From NCBI GenBank assembly GCA_026931725.1, contig JAIXLE010000059.1:62001-126000 (forward strand): 64,000 nt of DNA, written 5' to 3'. The notes under the pieces were generated by a model that saw only the letters and a list, made by a program, of their open reading frames with translations, ran no database searches and was not told the origin of the DNA. How positions within the stretch are numbered: the first letter of the stretch is position 1; every line of letters starts with the position of its first letter. The translations under genes and the position numbers were made by a program. The DNA is from Bacteroidales bacterium. GTDB lineage: Bacteria > Planctomycetota > Planctomycetia > Gemmatales > Gemmataceae. Shown in pieces: positions 9,548-18,995 of this stretch.

Positions 9548-10147
9548 TCAAAGTTCTCGACGGCCCGCCAGGGCATCGGCAAGAATCTGGGCGTTGGCCA
9601 GTTCGAGAGAGCCCCCGGCGGGGAGCCCTCGGGCCAGCTTCGTGATGCTGACCCCGGTTCCAGCGAGCAGGTTTCCGGCGAGTAACGCCGTCCCGTCGCC
9701 TTCCAGAGTGGGGCTGGTGGCGAGAATGACCTCGCGGACACCGCCCCGATGCACCCGCCGTACCAACGGGTTGAGGGTTAATTGATCCGGCCCAACCCCT
9801 TCGAGCGGGGCGAGTCGGCCACCGAGGACGTGATACAAACCGCGATAGTTTCCCGCACGTTCAAACAAAGTCACATCACGCGGTGTTTCGACGACGCAGA
9901 TTTGCCCGGCATCACGCCGCGAGTCTGCACAGATGCCGCAGAGTTCACTGGCCGTCAAGTTGAAGCATTCCCGGCACGGGCGAATCTGTTCGACCACACA
10001 CCGCAACGCTTCCGCGAGTTCCACTGCCACTTTGCGATCGCCGCTAATGAGGAAGTGGGCGATCCGCTCCGCGCTTTTCGGCCCGATTCCGGGCAATTGC
10101 GTCAGGGTTTCTAACAGACGTTCGATTGGTCCGTTGGCTTCACCCAC
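9548..10147 (-). CDS. recR: Recombination mediator protein RecR
   Basis: 199 residues, normal family length. An N-terminal helix-hairpin-helix (LTQLPGIGPKSAERIAHFLI) is followed by a four-Cys zinc finger (CRECFNLTASELCGICADSRRD) and a Toprim domain (ICVVETPRD...). The C-terminal Walker-B-like segment LARGLPAGGSLE is characteristic. RecR works with RecO/RecF to load RecA on gapped DNA. The start is GTG at 10147 with AAGGAA upstream, 16 bp after ybaB. The dnaX-ybaB-recR order is conserved across many bacteria. Confidence 0.97.
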   Translation of the reverse strand: MGEANGPIERLLETLTQLPGIGPKSAERIAHFLISGDRKVAVELAEALRCVVEQIRPCRECFNLTASELCGICADSRRDAGQICVVETPRDVTLFERAGNYRGLYHVLGGRLAPLEGVGPDQLTLNPLVRRVHRGGVREVILATSPTLEGDGTALLAGNLLAGTGVSITKLARGLPAGGSLELANAQILADALAGRREL

Positions 10148-10163
10148 GGTACGTTCCTTGCGG

Positions 10164-10511
10164 TTAGCCGCCCATTCCGGGGAGGAGGTTGCCCATCATC
10201 CCCGCGGGCAGTCCGAGGTTTTCGGCCATCTTCGCCGACTCCGCGGCTAGCAGTTCGCGGACTTTGGCCATCGCCTGATTGGTTGCCCCGACAATCAAAT
10301 CTTCGACCATCTCCCGATCGGCGGCGGCTTCCTCGCTGATGCGGCACGCGATCATTTCGAGGTGGCCGTTCACTTTCACCGTCACCATCCCGGCCCCGGC
10401 GGTGCCTTCGGCGACGATCTGGGCGATTTTCTGTTGAAACTGGGCCATTTCCGCCTGAATCTTGCCCTTGTTGTTCATCAGGCTCATCAGGGAACCAAGT
10501 TCCTTGAACAT
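10164..10511 (-). CDS. ybaB: YbaB/EbfC family nucleoid-associated protein
   Basis: 115 residues from the ATG at 10511, with a strong AGGAGAGAGG Shine-Dalgarno overlapping the end of dnaX. An N-terminal amphipathic helix (KIQAEMAQFQQKIAQ) is followed by the YbaB core, with VTVKVNGHLEM as the beta hairpin and the conserved DREMVEDLIVGATNQAM helix. The C-terminus is Met/Gly-rich (GMMGNLLPGMGG). Family members bind DNA as tweezer-like dimers. It sits 10 bp downstream of dnaX, the classical context. The frame stays open upstream to 10760, but that part overlaps dnaX and has no family similarity. Confidence 0.95.
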   Translation of the reverse strand: MFKELGSLMSLMNNKGKIQAEMAQFQQKIAQIVAEGTAGAGMVTVKVNGHLEMIACRISEEAAADREMVEDLIVGATNQAMAKVRELLAAESAKMAENLGLPAGMMGNLLPGMGG

Positions 10512-10521
10512 GACCTCTCTC

Positions 10522-12369
10522 CTAATCCCGATCGGAATCAGATTCTGGGGCCGGCGCGTCATCCTCGTCGGAATCCGCATCGGAATTCGACCAGGTGGCC
10601 GAGCTGGTTGTGGGGTCGAACCCCTCATCGACTCGCCACTCGTTCGCGGGGTCGAGTCCAAATGCCTCAGCCGCTTTTTTGAGCAGCCCCAGTTCCGCTG
10701 GACGACGGCGGGGCGGGAGGGCCGCCACAACCGCCGCTTCGAGGCGATCCAGCACCACACGGACTTGCCATTCCGTGCCGGTCACTTTTTTGACCGTGGT
10801 GCGAATCACACCGAGACTCGCTTCGCTGGAGCAGGCATCGTATGCTGCACTATACCGGGGAGAAAAGCGAATTTCTAGAGCATTTGGCCCAATAATTGCA
10901 GGGTTTTCGGCTTGACGGAGCTGATTTCCTCGCATCGGCCCAACGGCTTGCAAGATGCGCTCCCAGACGACGGCCAGGGTGTCGGTTGTCAGTGCCATCG
11001 GCTGAGTCACGGCGGGCGGTGCGACCGTTTCGGACCCGGCAACTTCGGGAGTCTGAGCTTGAGGCGTGGCCTTATGGCTCAGAGTTCCGTTTTTTTTTAA
11101 GGATTCGGGCGTTTCCGGTGCCGAAGACAGCCTGGGAACTGGGCGAGATGGGCCGGGCGGTGCCGTTCTTGTGGGCGTGATGGGGGTGCCCGCTGCCACG
11201 GATGTTAGCAGCTCCCCGACGGCGAGGAGTTCACTGAGCCGCGTCAGCCGCACGATTGCCACTTCTGCTAGCACTTGGATGTGAGAGCTGTTGCGCATCC
11301 GGGCTTTCGCGGTCGTCAGCACATCCAATCCTGCCAGTACGGCATCCAGTTCCACATGGGTCGCATGAGCGGACATTTTTTCCCGGTCACCCGGTAAATT
11401 GGACAATTCCACCGCTTCGGGGCCAGCCACTTGTAACAACATCAAGCCACGCCAATAGTCGATGAGTTGGTCGATCAGTTCGCCGAGTTGGTAGCCGCGG
11501 TCGGCCGCTTGGCCCACGAGTCGGACGGCTTCGGCCCCGTTGCGTTCCAGAATCGCGGTGGCCAGAGAGTCGATCCACTCCTCGCCAGCCGTGCCGAGCA
11601 GGGCATGAACCGCTTCGGCGGTCAGTTGGGATGCCGTGGCTCCAAGGAGTTGATCGAGCAGGGTTTGCGCATCCCGCATTGAGCCGCCCGCCCGTTTCGC
11701 CACGATGCGGAGGGCGGCATCTTCGGCGGCGAGTCCTTCCTTGCGGACGATGTGTTGCAGCGTCTCGAACACTTTTTGTGGGCCGATGTGGGCGAAGTCG
11801 AACCGCTGACAGCGGGACAGAATCGTGATGGGGATTTTTTGCGCTTCGGTCGTGGCGAAGATGAATTTGACGTGGGGCGGCGGCTCTTCCAGCGTCTTCA
11901 ACAGGGCGTTGAACGCGGAGTTGGAGAGCATATGCACTTCGTCAATGATGTAGATCTTGAACCGGGCGCGTTGCGGTCGGAAACCGACGTTTTGCCGCAG
12001 TTCACGGATGTTGTCGACCCCGGTGTTGCTGGCCGCGTCGATTTCGACCACATCGACATCTTCCCCGGCGGCGATGGCTTGGCACGAGTCGCACTGGTCG
12101 CAGGGAGTCGTGGTGGGGCCGCGCGTGCAGTTGAGCGCCTTGGCCAGAATCCGGGCGGTGGACGTTTTCCCCACCCCGCGTGCCCCGGTGAACAGGTACG
12201 CATGAGCGATTCGCCCGCTGGCTAGCGCGTTGGTCAGTGCCCCGGCCACATGTTCCTGGCCGATCAGGTCAGAAAATTGCTGCGGCCGATACCGCCGGGC
12301 CACGACGGTATAACCTGTGGATGGAGAAGGAGTTACGGTTGCGGGGGCTGGCGGTTTGGTTTTGGCCAT
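10522..12369 (-). CDS. dnaX: DNA polymerase III gamma/tau subunit
   Basis: 615-residue clamp-loader ATPase. Residues 24-60 lead into Walker A GARGVGKTST. A zinc module with four Cys (NC...CDQCDSC) follows, then Walker B IIDEVHMLS, the SRC motif LSRCQRF and sensor 2 GSMRDAQTL. After the AAA+ and collar domains (to about residue 390) there is a Pro/Thr-rich linker and a C-terminal tau-specific domain. Codons 424-427 read TTA AAA AAA AAC, a nine-A run with near stops in both other frames, so a gamma form of about 432 residues is predicted (see the separate entry). The protein starts at 12369 with MAKTKPPAP. The TAG stop precedes ybaB. Confidence 0.97.
   Translation of the reverse strand: MAKTKPPAPATVTPSPSTGYTVVARRYRPQQFSDLIGQEHVAGALTNALASGRIAHAYLFTGARGVGKTSTARILAKALNCTRGPTTTPCDQCDSCQAIAAGEDVDVVEIDAASNTGVDNIRELRQNVGFRPQRARFKIYIIDEVHMLSNSAFNALLKTLEEPPPHVKFIFATTEAQKIPITILSRCQRFDFAHIGPQKVFETLQHIVRKEGLAAEDAALRIVAKRAGGSMRDAQTLLDQLLGATASQLTAEAVHALLGTAGEEWIDSLATAILERNGAEAVRLVGQAADRGYQLGELIDQLIDYWRGLMLLQVAGPEAVELSNLPGDREKMSAHATHVELDAVLAGLDVLTTAKARMRNSSHIQVLAEVAIVRLTRLSELLAVGELLTSVAAGTPITPTRTAPPGPSRPVPRLSSAPETPESLKKNGTLSHKATPQAQTPEVAGSETVAPPAVTQPMALTTDTLAVVWERILQAVGPMRGNQLRQAENPAIIGPNALEIRFSPRYSAAYDACSSEASLGVIRTTVKKVTGTEWQVRVVLDRLEAAVVAALPPRRRPAELGLLKKAAEAFGLDPANEWRVDEGFDPTTSSATWSNSDADSDEDDAPAPESDSDRD
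11052..11098 (-). promoter_or_regulatory. Programmed slippage/frameshift site in dnaX
   Basis: On the coding strand a run of nine A (11098 to 11090) follows TT and precedes C, so the zero frame reads TTA AAA AAA AAC and contains the heptamer A AAA AAC. Shifting by -1 (or gaining one A in the mRNA) gives five further residues and then TAA at 11074-11072, a 432-residue product. Shifting by +1 (or losing one A) gives TGA at 11081-11079, a 429-residue product. Six nt after the run, TCTGAGC (11083-11077) pairs perfectly with GCTCAGA (11058-11052). An inner AGGC-CAC-GCCT hairpin lies in the loop. dnaX of E. coli uses -1 frameshifting and that of Thermus uses slippage on nine A to make gamma. Confidence 0.8.
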
Positions 12370-12566
12370 CGCGGGAAAATCCTGATACGCGGCACAGTGA
12401 TCTTTTCGGATGCTATCCGATTTCCCTCGTGTTGGCGATGCCCGCTTTGATGGAGAGCTGATCCCCTGAAGGCACGCATCCTGACCGAGAAACGGTCAAA
12501 CCCTCTTTGGCGGAACGGTTTCGCTCGGAAGCATGAGCCTGTCGCGGTTCCGTTTGCGGAACTGGG

Positions 12567-13469
12567 TTATTGCGGTTCCGGGGCGGCGGGCAGAAAACGC
12601 ATTTGGCGGAGCCACTTCAGCGATTGCGTTTGCCAGACATCCCACATCGGCCCTTTGTACCCGTTCAAGCCGTGCCCCCCGGATGGCAGTTTCTGATACT
12701 CCACGGGAATCTTGTGGGCGGTCAGGGCCGCCGCGAATGCCTGGCTGTTCTCCGGGATGACGACTTTATCATCGGCGGCGTGCGTCAGGAATGCTGGTGG
12801 TGTCTGGTTCGTCACCTGTTGTTCGTTCGAGAACAGTTTTATGAGCTTTTCATCGGGTTGCTGACCGAGCAAATTGAGCCGAGATCCGCCGTGCCCGATT
12901 TGGCTCATCGAGATGACGGGGTACACCAGAATCTGGAAATCCGGGCGGCAACTCATCCGTTCCACCGGGTCTGTGGCCTGCGGGTGGCCGGTGTCGAAGT
13001 GTGTCCCGGCTGTGGAGGCCAGATGCCCCCCTGCCGAGAATCCGATGATGCCCACTTTCGCTGGGTCGATGTCCCAATCGCGGGCATGAGCCCGTACCGT
13101 GCGGAGAGCCCGTTGCGCATCCAGCAAAGGGACCATGTGCCGGCCACGCGGTAGCCGATATTCCAGCACCACGCCGGTGATGCCGTGTCGGTTCAGCCAC
13201 GCCGCGATGCCGTGCCCCTCGGCTCCGGTTACCAGCCGTCCGTAGCCGCCACCCGGACAGATGACGATGGCCGTGCCGTTGGGCTTCTCCGGGCGGTGGA
13301 CGGTGATGAACACATCGACTTTCTCAAAAGTGCCATCACCTTGGGGAGCCTGCCCATTCCAGAGGTTCCACCGCACGGGCTGATTTTTCGCGGAGTCGTT
13401 CGCTGGGGAACCGCTCGCCGCAATGGATGTCCACACGGCTGCCAACAGGAACAAACGATGTGTTTGCAT
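12567..13469 (-). CDS. Secreted alpha/beta hydrolase (BD-FAE/acetyl-esterase type)
   Basis: 300 residues from the ATG at 13469 (MQTHRLFLLAAVWTSIAASG), with a signal peptide of about 22 residues. The oxyanion region is VICPGGGYGRLV. The nucleophile elbow is GFSAGGHLAS, with catalytic Asp in THAADDKVV and His in LPSGGHGLNGY. This pattern matches the esterases annotated in planctomycetes and Bacteroidetes as xylanase-associated or polysaccharide deacetylating enzymes. The exact substrate is unknown. The frame extends upstream without a sensible N-terminus. It is divergent from the thiolase gene across 297 bp. Confidence 0.85.
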   Translation of the reverse strand: MQTHRLFLLAAVWTSIAASGSPANDSAKNQPVRWNLWNGQAPQGDGTFEKVDVFITVHRPEKPNGTAIVICPGGGYGRLVTGAEGHGIAAWLNRHGITGVVLEYRLPRGRHMVPLLDAQRALRTVRAHARDWDIDPAKVGIIGFSAGGHLASTAGTHFDTGHPQATDPVERMSCRPDFQILVYPVISMSQIGHGGSRLNLLGQQPDEKLIKLFSNEQQVTNQTPPAFLTHAADDKVVIPENSQAFAAALTAHKIPVEYQKLPSGGHGLNGYKGPMWDVWQTQSLKWLRQMRFLPAAPEPQ

Positions 13470-13766
13470 GGGTGATCCGTTTTGTTTTTGATTTTTCCTT
13501 CCCCAGAAGGCGAGAACATGCCTCTGGGATGGAAAACAACCGGGATCAGTTTCAACCTTGTGCAAGAGCCCGTCAAGCCGGGGCATGTCGGGAATCTGTG
13601 GCCGTGAGGGTCGTTCATCCTGTTCCGGGTGCTGTCTCTGGCCGGGTGCTGTCTCCGATGGCCGTGCGTTGCGGTAGAATGAGAACCACAGAATCGGAAC
13701 ATCCCGGTGAGTCGGTTCCCATGCTGTGGTCCTGGCTCCCGTCCCGCTCTTATCGGTGAAACACAC

Positions 13767-14939
13767 ATGTACTTACTTTCTGCCGTCCGCACGCCGATTG
13801 GGAAGTTTTTAGGTGATCTGGCGGACCAGACCGCCCCGCAGCTCGGGTCCGTCGCCGTGGCGGAGGCACTGCGGCGAGCCAATGTCCCACCGGAACGGGT
13901 GGACGAAGTCCTCATGGGGAATGTCGTGCAAGCGGGGATCGGTCAGGCACCCGCTCGGCAAGTGGCCCTGCTCGCGGGCGTGCCGGATACGGTGTCGGCA
14001 TTGACGGTGAACATGGTCTGCGGGTCCGGGTTGCGGGCCGTGATGCTCGCCGCCGGGGCGATCCGAGCGGGAGATGCGGACATCATCGTCGCGGGTGGCA
14101 TGGAGAGCATGAGCAACGCCCCGTACCTTCTTCCCGGTGCCCGGAAAGGGATGAAGTACGGCGATCAACCGACCGTCGATGCCCTGGTGAAAGATGGCCT
14201 GTGGTGCGCCTTCGAGAACTGGGGGATGGGGGAAGCCGCCGAGCATATCGCCAGCCGATGTGGCATTGGCCGGGCCGAACAGGATGCCTTCTCCGCGGAA
14301 AGCCATCGCCGAGCCGCGGCGGCCTGGGATCGTGGCATGTTCACCGCGGAAATCGTCCCCGTCACCGTGGGCCGTGGTCCGAAAGCCCGCACCGTCGCAA
14401 ACGATGGCGGCATTCGCCCGGACACCACCACCGAGAGCCTCGCCAAGCTCCGCCCCGCGTTCCGCCCAGAAGGCGGCACCGTCACGGCGGGGAACGCCTC
14501 ACAACTTTCGGATGGAGCCGCTGCTGTTGTAGTGGCCTCGGAAGCCGCGATGCGGCAACTCGGCACGCCGCCACTGGCTCGGATCGTGGCTTACGCGGTC
14601 AGCGGCGTGCCGCCCAAAGAGATTTTCGTGGCCCCGGTTGCCGCGATACGATCGGCCCTGGCCAAAGCCCATCTGCCATTGGAAGCGATCGACTTGTGGG
14701 AACTCAACGAAGCCTTCGCCGCACAGATGCTGGCCTGTACAAACGCACTCCAGCTGGACCCTGAGAAAGTGAATGTCCACGGTGGCGCGGTGGCGCTCGG
14801 GCACCCGCTCGGAGCCAGCGGAGCCCGCGTGCTGGTCACACTGGTTCACGCCCTGCACGCGCGACAACAACGCTATGGCCTGGCCAGCCTCTGCCTGGGT
14901 GGCGGCAACGCTGTCGCCATGATCGTCGAGCGCGTATAA
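13767..14939 (+). CDS. Acetyl-CoA acetyltransferase (thiolase)
   Basis: 390 residues from the ATG at 13767, giving the standard MYLLSAVRTPIGKF start. An upstream in-frame extension to 13707 has no thiolase similarity. The acyl-accepting Cys is C85 (NMVCGSGLRAV). NEAFAAQ, GGAVALGHPLGASG (His346) and CLGGGN (C376) complete the active site. The enzyme condenses or cleaves acetyl-CoA/acetoacetyl-CoA; the length and motifs fit a degradative or biosynthetic AtoB/FadA-like enzyme. No beta-oxidation partners are adjacent. It is convergent with the following oxidoreductase with only 9 bp between the stops. Confidence 0.93.
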   Translation: MYLLSAVRTPIGKFLGDLADQTAPQLGSVAVAEALRRANVPPERVDEVLMGNVVQAGIGQAPARQVALLAGVPDTVSALTVNMVCGSGLRAVMLAAGAIRAGDADIIVAGGMESMSNAPYLLPGARKGMKYGDQPTVDALVKDGLWCAFENWGMGEAAEHIASRCGIGRAEQDAFSAESHRRAAAAWDRGMFTAEIVPVTVGRGPKARTVANDGGIRPDTTTESLAKLRPAFRPEGGTVTAGNASQLSDGAAAVVVASEAAMRQLGTPPLARIVAYAVSGVPPKEIFVAPVAAIRSALAKAHLPLEAIDLWELNEAFAAQMLACTNALQLDPEKVNVHGGAVALGHPLGASGARVLVTLVHALHARQQRYGLASLCLGGGNAVAMIVERV

Positions 14940-14948
14940 AGACCGATA

Positions 14949-16019
14949 CTAATCGGAATTACAGCCGTTTCCGATCGTCCGCTGTTCCGTGGAAGATTGA
15001 TAGATGCGATCCAAGATCTGCAAGGTCGCCATCGTCGTTTCGATCGTGTTCCGGCAGCACGGTTCGCCGGTTTGGGCACAGGTGATCCAGTCGCGGAGGA
15101 GACGGACACCCCGCATCCCACCGTAACCGGGGGTCTTGTCTTCCGGCAACGTGAAGGTTTCATTCATCGCCAGAAACTGCGGTTGTGGGCCGCGAATGAG
15201 GAACTCACCGCCCGTGCCGGGTTTGTTCGGATCCCAGCGGACCCAGCGTTCGCTCCCGCGGATGCACCAGTGGCTTTCGCCGGTCCAGCGGGGCAGCCAG
15301 TACCCGCCCGTCAGCGTGACCAAGGCACCGTTCGCCAGTTCCAGTATCGCCGTGCCGCCATCATCCACCGCAACGGGTGTGCTGCCAAATCGCCCCACCC
15401 GTGCCGTGACGCGGACAATCGGTTCGGGAATCAGATAGCCGATCAGATCGACGAAATGGCACATGAGCCAGTTGAAGAAGCCGCCCCGGCCCGTGCGTTG
15501 CGGGTCGAACAGATAATGTGTCGGCCCGCGGCGGTGAACATCGCTGGTGAATAACCCCGCTTCCAGGCTGATGAGTTGCCCGAACCGGCCATCCGCGATC
15601 ATCGTTCGGAGTCGTTCACTGCCGGGGTCGTAGCGCCAAAGATACCCGCTTTGAAACGCGACCCCACAGGTCCGCACCGCTTCGGCCGCCGTCTGGAACG
15701 CCGCCGCCGATTCCGCGCCGGGCTTCTCGACCAGGAGATGCTTCCCGGCCCGTGCCAGTTGCTCCACAACCGCAGGGGTTTCCGTGTTTGGCAAACAAAC
15801 GATCGCCCCATCAAATGGATGACGTTGAATCAACTCCGCGACGGTGCCATACCGGGGCAAATGGGCGTACTTCTCCTCCAGGCTCGTGACGGCTCCGTCA
15901 AAAGAAGGCACGAAGGCCGACAGTTCCACCGGCAACCCAACCTGCGGCAGCAGATCCCGCCACCCGGCCCCGTGGGGATGATCGACACCCAGAAAAGCAA
16001 GGCGGAACGGTGAGGACAT
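14949..16019 (-). CDS. Gfo/Idh/MocA-family oxidoreductase
   Basis: 356 residues. The N-terminal Rossmann domain is recognisable, although the glycine loop is FLGVDHPHGAG rather than the usual GxGxxG. IVCLPNTETPAVVEQLARAGKHLLVEKPGA carries the catalytic EKP motif (Lys-Pro). The C-terminal half is the alpha/beta domain, with GRGGFFNWLMCHFVDLIGY. Members act as NAD(P)-dependent sugar or inositol dehydrogenases. Planctomycetes have many paralogues, usually of unknown substrate. The altered nucleotide loop makes the cofactor uncertain. Confidence 0.85.
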   Translation of the reverse strand: MSSPFRLAFLGVDHPHGAGWRDLLPQVGLPVELSAFVPSFDGAVTSLEEKYAHLPRYGTVAELIQRHPFDGAIVCLPNTETPAVVEQLARAGKHLLVEKPGAESAAAFQTAAEAVRTCGVAFQSGYLWRYDPGSERLRTMIADGRFGQLISLEAGLFTSDVHRRGPTHYLFDPQRTGRGGFFNWLMCHFVDLIGYLIPEPIVRVTARVGRFGSTPVAVDDGGTAILELANGALVTLTGGYWLPRWTGESHWCIRGSERWVRWDPNKPGTGGEFLIRGPQPQFLAMNETFTLPEDKTPGYGGMRGVRLLRDWITCAQTGEPCCRNTIETTMATLQILDRIYQSSTEQRTIGNGCNSD

Positions 16020-16194
16020 CGGTGTATACGCTGTGGGTTTGTGGGCCTATTGGGGATCGGATCGGTTCCACGACTATCCGTGACATCGCTCACGATTCGG
16101 CATTGCGTGGTCGGCTTCCTTGCCGTCGATCCCCTGGACTCAGACAATATACCGAAGAAACCCACCACGCGAGCCATTCCGAAGGGAAGCCACG

Positions 16195-18924
16195 ATGTCG
16201 AACAGTTTCGACGCCAAGTCCACCATGACCGTTGGCGGCAAAACATACGGACTCTACCGATTGTCTGCTGTTGAAGCGGTGATTCCATCTGCGCGTAAGC
16301 TCCCCTTCTCTCTGAAGGTGCTGCTCGAAAACCTGCTGCGGAACGAGAACGGGCTTTCCGTGAGTGAGTCCGATATTCGGGCACTGGCGCAGTGGAGCCC
16401 CAAAGCCGAACCGGATACCGAAATCGCCTACACCCCGGCGCGGGTGCTGCTGCAAGACTTCACCGGCGTTCCCTGCGTCGTCGATCTCGCCGCCATGCGG
16501 GACGGGATCAAACGACTCGGCGGCGACCCCACGAAGATCAACCCGCAAGTGCCCTGCGAACTCGTCATCGACCACTCCGTACAGGTCGATGATTACGGCA
16601 ACTCCCAGGCGTTCGCCAACAATACCCGGCTCGAATATCAACGGAATCAGGAACGATATGTCTTCCTCCGTTGGGGTTCCCAGGCGTTCAACAACTTCAA
16701 AGTCGTGCCGCCGGAAACGGGGATCGTGCATCAGGTCAACATCGAGTTCCTGGCACGGGTCGTGTTCGTCGATCCGAACAATCTGGCCTACCCGGATACG
16801 CTCGTCGGAACCGATAGCCATACGACGATGGTGAATGGCCTGGGCGTACTCGGCTGGGGGGTCGGCGGCATCGAAGCCGAAGCGGCCATGCTGGGGCAGC
16901 CCGTCAGCATGTTGATTCCGCAAGTCATCGGCTTCCAACTGACCGGCAAGCTCGCCCAAGGGGCCACCGCGACTGACTTGGTTCTCACCATCACCGAGAT
17001 GCTTCGCAAGAAAGGGGTTGTCGGCAAGTTCGTCGAATTCTTCGGAGACGGGCTGGCGGAACTGTCCCTCGCGGATCGCAGCACCATCGGCAACATGGCC
17101 CCGGAATATGGTGCGACCTGTGGCATCTTCCCGGTCGATGCCGAAACGCTGCGTTACCTCCGTCAGACTGGCCGCAGTGAAGAACAGGTCAAACTCGTGG
17201 AGGCGTACTGCAAGGAACAGGGGATGTTCCACACCGCGGACACCCCGGCCGCCGAGTATACCGATACCCTGACGCTCGATCTGTCGACCGTGGAGCCGAG
17301 TCTGGCTGGGCCGAGTCGACCCCAAGACCGTATCCGCCTCGCCGACATGAAGACCGCCTTCCACGCGGCTCTGCCGAAACTGAAAGCCGCCGCCAAGCCG
17401 AAACCGACCTCCGCTTCCACGGCACTCCCGCTGAGTGATGGCTTCCCCGACACGCCGATGACCACCGAACCCGACCTCGCCGCCGCCGCCCTGAGCGATG
17501 GTTCGGTCGTCATCGCCGCGATTACGAGTTGCACGAATACCTCGAACCCCTCCGTCATGATTGCCGCCGGCATTCTGGCGAAGAAGGCGGTGGAAAAAGG
17601 GCTTACCACTCAACCGTGGGTGAAAACCAGCCTCGCTCCGGGGTCCAAGGTCGTCACCGATTACTACACCGATAGCGGCTTGCTGCCTTACCTGGAACGA
17701 TTGCGGTTCCATGTGGTCGGCTACGGTTGCACGACTTGCATCGGCAACAGCGGCCCGCTCCCGGAGGCCATCGGCCATGCCATCAACAGCAATGGCTTGG
17801 TCGTCTCCGCCGTGCTGAGCGGGAACCGGAACTTTGAAGGCCGTGTTCACCCGGATGTACGGGCGAACTACCTGGCTTCCCCGCCGTTGGTCGTGGCCTA
17901 TGCTCTCGCCGGACGTGCCGACATCGACTGGAATGTCGAACCCGTCGGCACGGGGAAAGATGGCCAACCCGTCTTCCTCAAGGACATCTGGCCGACCCGT
18001 GCGGAAATTCAAGCCGTCATTGATCAATCCATCAAGAAAGAATCCTACCAACGGATTTATGGCAAAGTCTTCGAGGGTGATGACAACTGGAAGGCGCTCT
18101 CCGTGCCCACGGGGCAGCTCTATTCCTGGGATCCCGCTTCGACTTACATTGCCAACCCGCCGTACTTCGATGGGATGACCGTGGCTCCGCCGCCCGTCAC
18201 GGAGATTGCCGGTGCCCGTGTCCTGGCTTACCTCGGCGACAGCATCACCACCGACCACATCAGCCCGGCTGGCAGCATCAAGAAGAACGGCCCCGCCGGG
18301 GATTACTTGATCTCACGCGGGGTCGAACCCAAAGACTTCAACCAGTACGGTGCCCGCCGCGGTCATCATGAAGTCATGATGCGGGGCACCTTCGCCAACG
18401 TGCGGTTGAAGAATCTGCTCGTGCCCGGCGTGGAAGGCGGCGTGACCCGGCATCTGCCCGATGGTCAGCAAATGTCGATCTTCGATGCCGCGATGCAGTA
18501 CAAGGCCGAAGGCGTGCCGTTGATTATCCTCGGTGGGAAGGAGTATGGCTCCGGTTCCAGCCGGGACTGGGCCGCGAAGGGGACGAACCTCCTCGGCGTG
18601 CGGGCCGTCATCGCCGAGAGCTACGAACGGATTCACCGGAGCAACCTCGTCGGGATGGGCGTGGTGCCGCTCCAGTTCCGCCCCGGAGAATCCGCCGCCA
18701 GCCTCGGACTGACCGGGGAAGAAGTCTTCACCATTGAAGGGTTGGTTCCGGGCCTCGCCACCAACTTTGCTTCCAGCAAGGAACTGACCGTCCGGGCTGC
18801 CCGTGCGGATGGGTCCACCGTCACATTCTCCGTGGTTTGTCGGATCGACACGCCGCAGGAAGTGCTTTACTATCAACATGGCGGCATCCTACAGTATGTG
18901 TTGCGCCAGTTGCTGACCAAGTAA
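16195..18924 (+). CDS. acnA: Aconitate hydratase A
   Basis: 909 residues from the ATG at 16195, preceded by GAAGGGAAG. It isomerises citrate to isocitrate in the TCA cycle. The three [4Fe-4S] ligands are C446 ([13 protein letters not shown]), C512 and C515 ([13 protein letters not shown]), close to the E. coli AcnA positions. [29 protein letters not shown] and the swivel-domain motif [15 protein letters not shown] are all present. The length is typical of the IRP/AcnA type. An open antisense frame over 16090-18258 is a G+C-driven shadow. The HEAT-like gene starts 71 bp downstream. Confidence 0.97.
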   Translation: MSNSFDAKSTMTVGGKTYGLYRLSAVEAVIPSARKLPFSLKVLLENLLRNENGLSVSESDIRALAQWSPKAEPDTEIAYTPARVLLQDFTGVPCVVDLAAMRDGIKRLGGDPTKINPQVPCELVIDHSVQVDDYGNSQAFANNTRLEYQRNQERYVFLRWGSQAFNNFKVVPPETGIVHQVNIEFLARVVFVDPNNLAYPDTLVGTDSHTTMVNGLGVLGWGVGGIEAEAAMLGQPVSMLIPQVIGFQLTGKLAQGATATDLVLTITEMLRKKGVVGKFVEFFGDGLAELSLADRSTIGNMAPEYGATCGIFPVDAETLRYLRQTGRSEEQVKLVEAYCKEQGMFHTADTPAAEYTDTLTLDLSTVEPSLAGPSRPQDRIRLADMKTAFHAALPKLKAAAKPKPTSASTALPLSDGFPDTPMTTEPDLAAAALSDGSVVIAAITSCTNTSNPSVMIAAGILAKKAVEKGLTTQPWVKTSLAPGSKVVTDYYTDSGLLPYLERLRFHVVGYGCTTCIGNSGPLPEAIGHAINSNGLVVSAVLSGNRNFEGRVHPDVRANYLASPPLVVAYALAGRADIDWNVEPVGTGKDGQPVFLKDIWPTRAEIQAVIDQSIKKESYQRIYGKVFEGDDNWKALSVPTGQLYSWDPASTYIANPPYFDGMTVAPPPVTEIAGARVLAYLGDSITTDHISPAGSIKKNGPAGDYLISRGVEPKDFNQYGARRGHHEVMMRGTFANVRLKNLLVPGVEGGVTRHLPDGQQMSIFDAAMQYKAEGVPLIILGGKEYGSGSSRDWAAKGTNLLGVRAVIAESYERIHRSNLVGMGVVPLQFRPGESAASLGLTGEEVFTIEGLVPGLATNFASSKELTVRAARADGSTVTFSVVCRIDTPQEVLYYQHGGILQYVLRQLLTK

Positions 18925-18995
18925 CGCTGCCTGCCATCCCGCGTCCGTCCGTGCCGAAAACCTTCGCCGGATGGACGCTTCCCGAGGTATCCGGC

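Noticed and set aside
12370-12566. Signal recognition particle RNA upstream of dnaX
   Set aside because: This is a common location for that RNA, but the conserved GGAAGCAGC-type loop is absent on both strands.
13625-13655. Two tandem copies of CCGGGTGCTGTCTC (period 17) between esterase and thiolase
   Set aside because: Only two units with no palindrome or link to a promoter; too little to call a regulatory site.
16090-18258. Long open frame (722 codons) antisense to aconitase
   Set aside because: It mirrors acnA, has no recognisable domain, and is expected from the G+C-rich third positions of the real gene.
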